Assembly (NCBI GenBank): GCA_900660155.1
Contig: CABFPE010000005.1
Coordinates: 2,188,848-2,215,786, forward strand
Direction: 5' to 3'
From: Hofstenia miamia
Lineage: Eukaryota > Xenacoelomorpha > Acoela > Hofsteniidae
Length of the DNA stretch: 26,939 nucleotides
The notes under the pieces were generated by a model, which had not been told where the DNA came from, did no database searches, and was given only the letters and a program-made list of their open reading frames with translations. The position numbers were made by a program, and so were the translations under genes. Shown one piece after another: positions 1-10,937 of the stretch (within the stretch, counting starts at the first letter, position 1; the number at the start of each line of letters is the position of its first letter).

Positions 1-539
1 ACAGTGGGAACAACGTACCTAGGATGAAAATAAGCACCTACCAGTCTGTGAACAACTGATGCTCCATGATTGGTGAACTGACGTAGTGTTGTTTCATTGC
101 TAAACAACACTTGGTGCCACATTTCTGCTGTATAATGTGAGACAGTGCTACAAAATGCTAACATGTCCTTGATGTTTTTTGCAGACAAAAGTGGCTTCTT
201 TGCTGAGTGACAGGCTTTAAAGCCAAACTTGGTGCCCAATCACCATTGAACTGTTCTGGTGGACACCTGTGAAGGCAAGCTTGTTGAAATTGATGATGCA
301 GAAGCAGTCAGGTTGGCCACACTCACTCTTCTTATCATCCTGTTGGTTGCTGGTGACATAATGCAAGGGTGGCCATGCTGTGGTAATGACTCATAGCTGC
401 CAGTGTTGATAAATCACTTCATTGTATAATTGATGCATTGTTTGGAGAGTCCCACCTGCTGTGAAACTTTATTTTGTAGCATTCCAGACTGACAGAGAGC
501 CACAATTTGTGCATGAGTGGTCATAGGCAATTCAGACAT
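1..539 (-). pseudogene. Tc1-like transposase pseudogene, 3' part cut by window start
   Basis: Minus-strand reading from the ATG at 539 stays in one frame for about 180 codons and is interrupted by only two TGA stops (414-416 and 240-242). It begins with a short helix-turn-helix stretch (MSELPMTTHAQIVALCQSG). A second DNA-binding part follows (RRVSVANL), then the Tc1 signature HSAKKPLLSAKNIKDML, then WHQVLFSNETTL. The first catalytic Asp of the Tc1/mariner DDE triad is expected in FSDE; here it is Asn (FSNE), so the copy would be inactive even without the stops. The rest of the catalytic domain lies beyond the window start. Both TGA stops and the Asp-to-Asn change fit C-to-T/G-to-A decay. No inverted repeat was recognised beyond the start codon. 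Confidence 0.8.
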
Positions 540-839
540 AACTTATAATGACAATAAAATAGATATTGCTGTTATATTATATTGCCTCACTCATTATTTC
601 ATTGGCTCACAAACACATACACACATGCATGCACCAGTGAGTCATCTGAGTGGTATGTAAGCTGTCCACTGTGTCTAATCAGGCGTATGTGTCTCACTAT
701 ACAGGTTATGCCTAGTAGTCAAGAGACTTTTGGTAGCAGCTGTAGTGCATGCACTATTTTTAGATGGCTGTCAGACTAGAATAATATCAGAAAGCTCCAC
801 AAGAAATTATTTTGTAATGAGCCAAAAAAGACCTTACTT
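540..839. other. Spacer between Tc1 remnant and family X transposase
   Basis: No gene is recognised. A 65-codon open frame on the + strand (582-779) resembles nothing I know. The motif AGTAGT at 714-719 could be the left tip of the family X element, because the right tips of that family end in ACTACT and the tip at 26727 reads AGTAGTTAAGGAGG against AGTAGTCAAGAGAC here. The match is short and no target-site duplication is visible, so this is only a suggestion. Confidence 0.25.
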
Positions 840-2587
840 ATCAAGCTCAAAACTTACCAAAGACAAATTGTGTAAAAAGGAGACCTGCTATACCATGCCT
901 AGCAAATAGTTTAGCTGATTTGTGCAAAATGCCAACTAGAAAGAATTTAATTGAATGATACCTAGGATTATATGAAGCTGAAAGAATAAGCAGTTCAAGA
1001 ATAAAAATTATAGCAGAAGAACTAATGGAATTGTGGAATTTCCTAAACTTTCCCATGGTGTCTCAGCAGCAAATTGTTTCTAAGGTCAAGGAAGTTATTG
1101 CAACATATGAAAAGTACAGAAAGCATAAAACAGAACAACTTGAAAATTCTTTTTCCCTTCTGTTCAACATAACCAAAGAAAATGGAATTTGATTATCACC
1201 TGAATATAAACAGCTATATAATATGAAGAAAGAGACATCTGGAAGAGTTGCCTATAGTACTGGAAAAGATGCTTGATTGGATTCTGTTCATCCCTCAAAG
1301 AGAAAATTTCTTAGTTGTGAACCTGAAATTTCCAATGATCAACAAATATATATATTTTATGAGCTGGATAAAGAAGACTTTTCACATGAAGAAGATGAAG
1401 TAGAGGATCGTGACCAGGAATAAATGGTGGAATAACACATCACAAAAAATATCATACTGCTACAAAAGCTGCAAAACTGGTTAGTACTCATTCCTTATCC
1501 ACAAATAAAGTGGCCAATGTTCACAAATCCCTTTCACAAGATGGTCTTAACATTTCTACATCCTCCCAGTCTGGTGTTTGGAGACATGTCTTAAGAGATG
1601 CAGAGATGCAGGGAAGAAGAAAAACAAAATTAAGTCAATTTTAGAAAATGAATGTTTTTGTCTTCATTTTGATTGCAGGCTCATTCAAAAGCAAGAATAT
1701 CAGGTTGTTTGTTTGCAAAATAAAGATTGTGTCATTAACTTGGGTGTCCTTTGTTGTAAGAGGGGGTGGCTGAAGATGTTTTTAAAGAAATTGAGGATCT
1801 TATGAATGATTACAATGCATGACAAAGCATAGTGATGATTATATGTGATACTACTGCAGTTAATACTGGAAGTCAAAATGGAGTAGTAGTAAGAGCTATG
1901 ATTGAAAAAGGTTATGAGTCTCCTCAGTTCATTGGATGCCAACATCACATTCTTCATCTTGTTTTAAGGCATATAATGGATTTCAAGATTAAGTGTTCAT
2001 CTAAAAGTCCTGAAATTCATTACCCTTTCATTACTGAAATCTATGAAAACTATCAAATTTTGCAAGGAAAATACAGTCCAGAAGTACCACCATTTCATCA
2101 AGAAAACAATCCAGGATGGCGAGATGATTTTAAGTTTTTGTTTGAACTTTGTGAGGCATTTATGACTTATAAGCAAACATTTGAATGGCCAACAGTTCAT
2201 TGGAGAAAGCTACCTTCTTTACACAGTGCCAGATGGAATTCTTGTGCATCTTTTGCATTAATAGCATTCTTTCTCCTTCCCCAATGGAGAACAAGGCTGG
2301 AATCTATCTGTTTTTTTATAGCAAATGATTGTGCCAAAGCTTGGTTTTCCAGTCAGCATTTTGATTTCAATTTGTATGATCTTCTTTTCAATACCATCCA
2401 AGCTCAAAAATCTCCAAAGGCACTAAAAACTTTCACAAAATTTTATAAAAATGAGCAATCACAAATTGATATACCTAGGACAAATATCATTGCAGATAGA
2501 GGAGTGAAGAAGATGCAAGAAATAGTGCTAAGCAGTAAATCAAATTCTTATTTAAGTGAAAAATTTGTTGTAACTAACAACTTATAA
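840..2587 (+). pseudogene. Family X hAT-like transposase pseudogene
   Basis: A transposase-like protein is spread over several frames. The first frame runs from about 840 (ATG at 929) to the TAA at 1421-1423, with in-frame TGA at 956, 1190 and 1274. A second block (about 1470-1637, containing SGVWRHVLRDAEMQGRR) ends at a TAG. A third (about 1640-1770) carries CLHFDCRLIQ. A final long frame from about 1770, open from ATG 1832 to the stop at 2585-2587, carries ICDTTAVNTG, then FIGCQHHILHLVLRHIMD and GWRDDFKFLFELC. The HFD and CDTT...N...CxxH motifs fit the first two Asp positions and the Cys/His motif of hAT-type RNase H-fold transposases. I recall related proteins annotated as uncharacterised in many invertebrates; the exact family name is not known to me. 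Several stops and frameshifts make it a non-functional copy. Confidence 0.6.
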
Positions 2588-3422
2588 CTTTACAATGTTT
2601 CATGTTCTTTAAAAATAAATGTATGATTTCATCATTTTTTTATTTAAACTTTATTCTATTCACACAAGGTTTTTTTGAGTGACACCACTAAAAATGGTGG
2701 TTTTGTACTTAATTCAATATTATTCATCAAAAAAAACCAGGCTTTTAAATTCAGAAAAAGTCATAACCATGTACACTAGTCATTACATTTTTGCTATTAC
2801 CTATAAAATTCTATGTGCTTTTATTAGAGTGGATTGTGATCTCTTTTTGTTTAATTTCTACATTTAATATTTTCCATATGAATTATTGATGGAAATACAT
2901 TGAACTTATGAAAATTTATTATTGGTTGAAAAAAACGTGATACAATAAATGTGTTAATGATGAATATTAACAAAAACGAAATGTGGTTTTTTGTAAGTTT
3001 TCCCAAATTACATTGTATGTACAATCATCTGAAAATCATGGAAAAATTAAAATGTAATGTGTGATAACTAGATATATTAACAAAATGAAATGTAATGTAT
3101 GCAAGCAATTGTAACATGTGATATAGCTGTGTATATTAACATGAAATGAAATTATACCAAAACAGTGTAAATTAAATTGGCCCCAACATGTAAATGAATC
3201 ACTATGAAAATCAATTAAAAAGTGTCATGAATCACTAATTGAAATCCATTAGTAGACACACTTAAAAATATCAAGTATGTGACGTCACTGAAAATCCATT
3301 AGTGAGCTGTCAATCAACATTTGTCAAGTAGGTGAGTCATTAAAACCACTCCTCCAATATCGATGAATCAGCAGAGGACAAAAGGTCAGTTTGTGGAACC
3401 AAGCCTCGTCCTAGTACACTAC
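2588..3422 (+). mobile_element. 3' non-coding end of family X transposon, copy A
   Basis: An AT-rich 3' region follows the transposase stop and ends in a motif-dense terminal module (3181-3422). The same sequence recurs at 4614-5455, and both copies stop matching just after CTAGTACACTACT or CTAGTACACTAC, which defines the element boundary near 3422. The module begins with CCCCAACATG and holds repeats of TGAATCACTAATT, ATGTGACGTCACT (a CRE-type palindrome) and GTGAGTCAT (an AP-1-like site). The terminus of a third, diverged copy lies in opposite orientation at the window end. Confidence 0.6.
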
Positions 3423-4220
3423 TAATAAGGATCCAATATTTAAATAATAGAATAAAAGAGACCTTGATAATCAAACATCATTTGTACATAAAAATCTTTG
3501 AATGGGAAATCAGTGGTGTTGCTACGATGTTTTCATTCAAATATTTAACTTGACTCAAAATTATCAATTAATTTAATGTTTCCTGAATTACAGTGGAATT
3601 ACATTTTAGACATTTTAAAATTGGTTTTAGATTGAATATCTAGTTGCAATTATTTTTGTTCAATTCAATATTTATGCAATATACAAAAGTGTCTGTAAAT
3701 CTAGACACAAGAAAATTAGTAATTTTTCAATGTAGGCTTTAAAATTATTAATATTTTTTGCATCCATACCTCAAGAAAATAAATTTAAACTGACAGTTCT
3801 CAGTAGCTATGAAGGATGTTAATATCAGATGATAGCTGATGATAACTTCATGCAGGAAAATGTTCACTGGTTTAGACAGTGGTAAAACTAAGAAATTTAA
3901 CTGTGTACAGACTTTATGGAAACCATGTATCAAGGCGATAATAAAGATTCTAAATAGCAAGCATTGTCGGATAACCAACGGCCATTAATGAGATCAATGG
4001 CCAACCATAACAATGCAAAAAGTTTTAGAAATTTTAAAATTCTTCTATTAAAAAGAGAAATTATTATATTATTGTATATAATAAATGTATTGCATTAAAG
4101 TTTCATTTCAGCTGTGGTGTAGACATTAGCAGGAGACCAATTGAACAAGTTACCCTAATTTTTGTAAAAGTAACGGATTATATCTGCACAAAATAATTGT
4201 ATTAGATCTTAGCAGTTGCC
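3423..4220. other. Unique AT-rich spacer between the two family X copies
   Basis: No gene is recognised. A 76-codon minus-strand frame (3748-3978) has no recognisable motif and looks like chance. The stretch ends at a single N (4221), which marks an assembly join. Confidence 0.5.
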
Positions 4221-4221
4221 N
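4221..4221. other. Single-N assembly gap
   Basis: One N separates unique sequence from an abrupt internal start of a family X copy in the middle of a codon-bearing stretch. The true distance and order across this point are uncertain. Confidence 0.9.
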
Positions 4222-5455
4222 TTCATTGGAGAAAGCTACCTTCTTTACACAGTGCCAGATGGAATTCTTGTGCATCTTTTGCATTAATAGCATTCTTTCT
4301 CCTTCCCCAATGGAGAACAAGGCTGGAATCTATCTGTTTTTTTATAGCAAATGATTGTGCCAAAGCTTGGTTTTCCAGTCAGCATTTTGATTTCAATTTG
4401 TATGATCTTCTTTTCAATACCATCCAAGCTCAAAAATCTCCAAAGGCACTAAAAACTTTCACAAAATTTTATAAAAATGAGCAATCACAAATTGATATAC
4501 CTAGGACAAATATCATTGCAGATAGAGGAGTGAAGAAGATGCAAGAAATAGTGCTAAGCAGTAAATCAAATTCTTATTTAAGTGAAAAATTTGTTGTAAC
4601 TAACAACTTATAACTTTACAATGTTTCATGTTCTTTAAAAATAAATGTATGATTTCATCATTTTTTTATTTAAACTTTATTCTATTCACACAAGGTTTTT
4701 TTGAGTGACACCACTAAAAATGGTGGTTTTGTACTTAATTCAATATTATTCATCAAAAAAAACCAGGCTTTTAAATTCAGAAAAAGTCATAACCATGTAC
4801 ACTAGTCATTACATTTTTGCTATTACCTATAAAATTCTATGTGCTTTTATTAGAGTGGATTGTGATCTCTTTTTGTTTAATTTCTACATTTAATATTTTC
4901 CATATGAATTATTGATGGAAATACATTGAACTTATGAAAATTTATTATTGGTTGAAAAAAACGTGATACAATAAATGTGTTAATGATGAATATTAACAAA
5001 AACGAAATGTGGTTTTTTGTAAGTTTTCCCAAATTACACTGTAAATGCAATCATCTGAAAATCATGGAAAAATTAAAATGTAATGTGTGATAACTAGATA
5101 TATTAACAAAATGAAATGTAATGTATGCAAGCAATTGTAACATGTGATATAGCTGTGTATATTAACATGAAATGAAATTAGTCATTATACCAAAACAGTG
5201 TAAAATAAATTGCCCCCAACATGGAAATGAATCACTATGAAAATCAATTAAAAAGTGTCATGAATCACTAATTGAAATCCATTAGTAGACACACTTAAAA
5301 ATATCAAGTATGTGACGTCACTGAAAATCCATTAGCAAGCTGTCAATCAACATTTGTCAAGTAGGTGAGTCATTAAAACCCCACCTCCAATATCAATGAA
5401 TCAGCAGAGGACAAAAGGTAAGTTTGTGGAACCAAGCCTTGTACTAGTACACTAC
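4222..5455 (+). mobile_element. Family X transposon 3' fragment, copy B (direct repeat of 2196-3422)
   Basis: The copy begins inside the transposase (same codons as 2196 onward) and carries the C-terminal coding part to the stop at 4611-4613, then the 3' non-coding end. The first roughly 815 bp look identical to copy A at an offset of 2026 bp. The last roughly 400 bp carry many substitutions and a 6-bp insertion. Flanks after the ends differ between A and B, so these are two insertions or a mis-join of two loci, not a simple tandem repeat. Confidence 0.75.
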
Positions 5456-6715
5456 TTCTGTCCCAGATTTATTTTTATTACTGCATATATTTTGTTGTGC
5501 CATCAGCATGAAATCTGCTAACTGTTCTACTATCCTAGCTTATTGCAGGTTTTGAGTTGATGCATGGATTTACCAAAGTTAAAGGAATAGAAACCAGCCA
5601 AGTTGTACCATGTCTGGGTGCCCTTTAACTATGCAGTTGGAAAGTTAGAAACACATAATTTTTAAATAAAAGATGAGTCAAAAATAAAAACTAAAAATGA
5701 ATTTAATGAAAATAAAATGAAGAGAAAATAAATGAACAATTCATGGATATTTATGCAAATGAAAACTTGTAATTGTAAACAAAACATACCTCATGAAAAT
5801 ATGAACTAATAGCTGACAGGTACAAATCAATCATCTGCTAGAGTTTTATCATGCTGTTAAAGTAGCAGAAATTCAAACTAAAATATATAGAACTGTTGTC
5901 ATTATGTCAAAATTACAATTGAAATAAATTCGAAATAATATTTAAGTTGCAATAAATGAAAAATAAATAATGCAACATTGATGAAAGTCTTTATGGCACA
6001 CTAGTTTGCAATCCAATTAATGTTAATTTTTTGAAATCACTGTTTATTTTCAGCTTACAAACAATAAAGAGCTAAATGAATGTGTAAGAAAAAAATTTTT
6101 CAAAATATATTTTGTTGGTTTTAATTCATATTTTACATTATCTGTTGATTTTTACTTTCCCCTTATTCTAATTAATTATTCTTGTTTGCCTTATGCTTTC
6201 ATCTATTAAGGAATTATGTGACAATTGATCAAACTTGTAAACCTAGATGACTATTATATTTAAAAATAGATGTGAAAAGAGTTTACCCATATTTAATAAT
6301 GATGTGCAAACATCATTAATTTCTTAGTTAGTGCACAGTTTATAGGTGTTAATGTTTTATTCTTCTTAAAAGATTGAAGAATAAATTGAATTTAAATATT
6401 TTTGTAAATGCAATATCAAAATAGTTTTAAAATATTCAATTCATAGTCTCTTAATATTTTTGCTAGTCCAGTATTTATATATGTATTGGTTTCAATTATA
6501 ATTTTAGCACAAATTGATTTTGTCAACAGAGTTCTATCTGCTATCAAAATTTTAATTATATTTTCTCCAATAAAAATATCATTTACAGCAAACAAATAAA
6601 TATAGATAGTTAAACACATTATTTTTATAAAGCATTGAATGAGATAATTGAATTCTGGAATGAGAAAAATGCAAATATAAATCTAATGCCAATTTGAGCA
6701 TAAAAACAATTTTAA
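5456..6715. other. AT-rich intergenic stretch, no gene seen
   Basis: Stops are dense in all frames. The 67-codon minus-strand frame at 6416-6619 has low complexity, rich in Ile, Lys and Asn, and no motif. I see nothing else in it. Confidence 0.5.
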
Positions 6716-7131
6716 CTGTCAGGTTGTCAATTTGTCTGCTCTTGCTCATCATACTGTAGAGTCACTCAGGGCCTCTTTTTATTTTTACTTTAATTTTTCA
6801 GGCACTCTCAAATTAATTTGATGCTATTTTGTCAATGAATTGTTAATTTTGTTAATTTCTGATTATTTCAAACCTAAGTTTTGAAATTAATGATTGTCCC
6901 CTCAGAGCTTTAGAATTACATGTTATTGATCAGTTAATTTGTGAGGGAAACTAACTTTTGTAAAAATGGTAAATATTTACCTACTTTTGTATAAATAGGA
7001 TTACAATTGTAAGCAAACGTCAAATAAATTTTGTTCCCACTGGATACCATTTGCTTATTTTTATTATATTTCATTAACCATTTTAGCTCTGGTATGAATT
7101 TTATAATAATGAAATTGTAAGATCTGGCGAC
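6716..7131 (+). other. Possible solo-LTR-like segment
   Basis: The stretch opens with TGTCAGGTTGTC and can be closed at GGCGACA (7131), giving TG...CA ends. It holds a TATA-like GTATAAATAG near 6989 followed by AAATAAA about 30 bp downstream, an arrangement seen in LTR promoters and poly(A) sites. No target-site duplication, primer-binding site or gag/pol coding sequence was found, so this is weak. Confidence 0.15.
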
Positions 7132-7951
7132 AATGTGGGAAGAACTCTGCTGTGCCTGGGGTGATAACCCGCCCCTTGACAGATGTGAGCCTATATTGTT
7201 GTTGCTTTAGGCTAGGTATAGGTAACTACACATTTATTACTATCTTATTACATGAGCTGAGTAGATAAACCTGGAGATAAATTATTTGTATTGAGCTAGA
7301 AATTACAACTTGAGACACACAATTAGCACCTTGGATTTGTAAGGATGGATTCAAATGGCTTGGCTTCAGTGAGATGCCATGTGAATTGGCTGCTACTTTA
7401 ACTGTCTTGGAATTACTTTTTCTACAATGAAATTGGCAAATTACCAATCTTCTATTGTTTTGTTAGAGAGTGGGTTGCTCTTGGCAATGCTAATCTTCTG
7501 CAACCATTGTACTGCTTGAGCTGCTAGATGCACCCTGCTATTCTACAATACTACAACATGATACTTTTTGATTACTTTTATTATTACTACTCATTTCTAA
7601 TGGCTTGATTATAGTTATCAGAGTACTTGAAATATTTGCTAGAAAATCACTGTTTAAAAATTGAACTAATTTGATTCAATCTTTTTGTGATTTTTCATTT
7701 GAACACATTAATCAGGAAATTGTTTATCTGAAAGTTAAATATTTTGTATGCTCATTAGGTTTTCTTTTTATATGCTATTTATAAATATGAAAGAGCATCT
7801 CATTCCCAGGCTATAGGCTATGTGAATTGGATAAAGCCTAGTCAATTAGATTCACTAGATGTGCAACATCTTGGTAAACATTTCCCTTAGGTCTAGGAAT
7901 ATTGATAGAAGAATTTTTCATCAAATTAAGTACTTGCAATCCACTTAAGTT
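7132..7951. other. AT-rich intergenic stretch, no gene seen
   Basis: A 73-codon minus-strand frame (7226-7447) has no recognisable motif. A slightly GC-richer patch near 7130-7200 could belong to an old insertion, but I could not identify it. Confidence 0.4.
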
Positions 7952-8638
7952 CAGAGAATTTGAGACTTTAATGTTTTAGTCTCAGTCTCATAAGAGATAG
8001 TTTCAAGTCTCAATCTCTCAAACAGAAACTGTTATTAGTCTCATTAAATATTTTAATACAACAATGATGCTTAGTTGAACAAAAATATTAGATTGTACAT
8101 TTGAATTTATTTAAAAATTGCAAGCTGGAATTTGGAAACCAAATTTTTAAAATGAATGAAGTGGATTTTTACTACAATTTATATTAAATATTTTTTGCCA
8201 AGACTTTTTAATTTTGTTTAAATTTTCCAAAAATAAAACACCGATTAAAAAATAATTGTTAATTTCTTCAGAAATTGTCAGTGATGTCAAACCTTCCTTT
8301 TTTCAGAAATTTGTTAACTTTTATTCATCCTAGAATATAAGAATTTTGTGAACAGAAAGTTTATGACATCCACCAACAGTAAAAAGAACAATTTTTAGTA
8401 GTTGCTATATTTCTCAAAAATTTAAGCTAACATAAGCAGCTTTGGTTAAAAATATTTAAGTTTAGGGAATATCCCCCACTATTAGTTTGTCTAAAAAATT
8501 TTTTTGTTTGGCTAAACTTTTGTAATCTTTAAACTTCAAAAAGTCTCAAATTTCATTGTCTCAATGAGAAAAAGTCCTCTTTCTCATCTCAAAATATAAG
8601 TTTTTATCTCAAAGTCTCGGTCTCATCTCAATTCTCTG
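7952..8638. mobile_element. TCTC-rich foldback / MITE-like element
   Basis: The left end reads CAGAGAATTTGAGAC (from 7952). The right end reads CTCATCTCAATTCTCTG, whose complement is CAGAGAATTGAGATGAG. Both ends are followed inward by repeated GAGACTTT and TCTCA motifs in both orientations. The interior is AT-rich and non-coding. Terminal CAGAG plus subterminal short repeats suggests a non-autonomous hAT-type element, but no 8-bp target duplication is visible at the ends chosen, so the exact limits are uncertain. Confidence 0.45.
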
Positions 8639-9515
8639 TTTCAATAGTTGTTCAACCGATAAATTCCAAGTGTCCATTAAAAAATATATTTTTATAATTT
8701 ATAATTGGCAAGTTGAAAAGAACAATATTTCTTCCACCATTTTATAAAGTAATTTAAATTAAATTCTAGAAAATACTTTAAATAATATATTAGGACATAC
8801 GGTTTCGAATCGAATATTCTCAGTTTTTGGAAATGGTAATTTATTGTTTTTTTTAATTTGAATACGTATTAAGTAAACGCTGTGCATTTACATTTTGTGC
8901 TGAAATTTAATTTTTTGCCGTTTTTTCAGCAGAAACTGGCATCTATGTAATTTAATTAGTCCATTAAAATAATGAATACAAAATTTTATTACATTTTAAT
9001 TTGATATAAATTGTGAAAGGAAATGGTAGTTTAAATAAGGATTGCAGAAATTTATTTTGGAATATGACTATGTATGCTGACACTACGATGGATTTGGGGC
9101 TAATGGTAATTGGTATCAACTAAAGTCGGCTAAAACCTAAAAAAATGCGATGGTTTTTTTATCAACAAATTAACCAAATAGTGTTTATATATTTACAATT
9201 TATGTTTCTATATAAATAAAATATTTAAAGGATTCATTTTGATGTATTTTCCTGTAGGTGCATTGCAGAGGTTTACTTAATTTCTCTTGAAGCATAAATG
9301 CAAACATTTCAATTCCTCAATATTTGAAAATCTTAAAATATCAATATTCCAGGGTTAATAATTTTTATTCCACTTTAGCTTTAGTCGACTTTTCAATAAT
9401 GCATGGTAATTCAGCCAGCACTAATCTGTTATGTATGTGATTTTGGTATTCGCAAGCTTAAGACACTGAAAGCGAATTTAATAGTATTTTAGAAATACCA
9501 TGGATGGTGAAATTA
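8639..9515. other. AT-rich stretch, no gene seen
   Basis: Only short frames and homopolymer-rich AT sequence are visible. The first STIP1 exon could lie here or farther up (for example ATG followed by GTAATT at 8835, 9105 and 9414), but nothing distinguishes these candidates. Confidence 0.35.
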
Positions 9516-10642
9516 TACAGGGTGTAACAAATTGGCAAAAATAATTTAATAAAATAAAAACTGCATTAAAATTTTATTTTAATAAATAGTTTCTTATAAT
9601 TTTGTGGGTACATTCATTAAACTGCATTCTTTGATATTACTCAAAAAATCACCGGCTTCAGTCACCACCGCTTTGATCCAAGACCTGAATCTTCTACATG
9701 CTGCCACGACATGTTCCTTGGGTAAATTAGACATTGCTTGGTTCCGACTGGCTATAATTGGTCCAAGATTGTTATGGACTGTTGTTATTAACATATCGTT
9801 CTAACACGTCCCACATAATAATCCAACCGATTGCTAGGTGGCCAAACTTCTTTTTCCCAGAATTCAGGAACATTCTCACGAAGCCATGATTGGGTAGAAT
9901 GTGAGTTATGGGAAGGTGCAATATCTTGCTGAAAGACGTAGTGTATCCCTCTTGCGACTCTGTCCATCCAAGGCTTTACAATGGTGTGCAAAACTTCGAT
10001 GTAGACATCTGTATTAACTCTTAAACCCTTGGGAAAGATGTGTGGAGGCATCACATCACCTTGATTTTACACCACTCTTAATCCCATAACTGTTGTTGGA
10101 AATTTTCTAGACATTACGATTGAAACTTCAGTGGGAAAATTTTTTCATCAGAGAAGAAAATGAGGTTGTCTGTTGACTTTGGATCGATTTAATAACAATT
10201 TAGCCTTTAATAATCTTCGGTTGAATTGACCTTGCGATATTGTCGAACTTGTACCTCAACTCTGAATGCACAATCCTATGTATGGTAGTTTGTAACATAG
10301 TCTGTTACCTGACAATTTATCGCACGGATTTACTCGGATCATCATCGATGATTTTTTCTTCTGGAGCAGCATCATAACGTGCCTTTGTGTTGTACACTGT
10401 TCTTAATGAGATAGAATTGTCCTGTGCAATTTTTCTAACCGTTGAACCGGCGCGCAGTCCAGCAATGATGGTGGCTCGAATGTCTTGTTCTCGACTCATT
10501 TTTAAGATTATGATTTACAATTTTACACAAACGTAGAATAGAGCTTTATTTATTTTATTACCAAATTTTAATTTAATTGGTTGAATAGATAATACATAAT
10601 TGGATGATAGCATGATTGCCAATTTATCTGTTACACCCTGTA
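9516..10642 (-). mobile_element. IS630/Tc1/mariner (DD37D-type) element, internally deleted, with TA flanks
   Basis: The ends are CAGGGTGTAACA...AATTGGCAA (9518 onward) and, on the other strand, CAGGGTGTAACAGATAAATT (from 10640 leftward). They are inverted repeats that differ by a GATA-like 4-bp indel. Each is flanked by TA, the target duplication of this superfamily (9516-9517 and 10641-10642). The element of about 1123 bp encloses a broken transposase on the minus strand. It lies upstream of the first resolved STIP1 exon, perhaps in intron 1. Confidence 0.85.
9594..10499 (-). pseudogene. Tc1/mariner-type transposase pseudogene
   Basis: The start MSREQDIRATIIAGLRAGST at 10499 opens a helix-turn-helix domain (VRKIAQDNSISLRTVY). 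The frame breaks near 10317. Around 10141-10158 the first catalytic motif FFSDEK is readable in another frame. The next intact frame (10054-9788) carries MPPHIFPKGLRVNTDVY, then YVFQQDIAPSH with the second catalytic Asp, then WPPSNRLDYYV. About four residues before the final LD appear to be lost: I count 33 residues between the two Asp, against the 37 typical of this branch. The tail ACRRFRSWIKAVV lies at 9794-9594. Frameshifts plus an internal deletion after FFSDEK make it inactive. Confidence 0.8.
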
Positions 10643-10713
10643 TAATTACTTCTTAATAACAAACCATTATTGTTAAATTCTGACTAAATCCCATCTCACA
10701 CAAATCAAATTGA

Positions 10714-10916
10714 TTATTTATTGTATTTTGTGAAAAAGTGTTGTTCAATAACATAAATGTTGCTACTTTGAATGCAAATTTGACTATTCGTTGGCTACAT
10801 AATGACATATCTGTCGATATCATAATCGGTAGAGAAATACAAACATGTTTTTGCATACCCTAAACGTTATAAGTGCACGCAATTTTAAAATTAGTTCAAT
10901 TTATTTTAATTTCTAA
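10714..10916 (+). repeat. Exact 203-bp direct duplication, left copy (gap edge)
   Basis: This stretch is repeated base for base at 10938-11140 (offset 224), and the left copy ends exactly where the 21-N gap begins. That is the pattern of two overlapping contig ends left unmerged by a scaffolder. Confidence 0.9.
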
Positions 10917-10937
10917 NNNNNNNNNNNNNNNNNNNNN
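10917..10937. other. 21-N assembly gap
   Basis: A run of 21 N lies between the two exact copies of a 203-bp sequence. The gap is probably of negative size, so no sequence need be missing. Confidence 0.95.

Noticed and set aside
2679..2867. 62-codon frame repeated at 4705-4893, considered as a conserved small protein
   Set aside because: It is repeated only because it lies in the duplicated 3' region of family X; it has no motif and sits after the transposase stop.
5372..5430. Perfect splice donor GTAAGT in family X copy B after a short ATG frame (MNQQRTK), considered as the STIP1 initiator exon
   Set aside because: It ends in phase 1, so joining to the phase-0 exon at 11956 gives an immediate TGA; copy A has GTCAGT there, so it is a point difference in a transposon.
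7226..7447. Minus-strand 73-codon frame as a gag/pol fragment
   Set aside because: No zinc knuckle, protease or polymerase motif could be seen.
9503..9512. ACCATGG with a following GTGAAA as possible STIP1 start exon
   Set aside because: The donor falls in phase 1 for the first ATG and the donor is weak; it also abuts the mariner edge.
9604..9804. Plus-strand frame of 66 codons
   Set aside because: It is antisense to the mariner transposase C-terminus.
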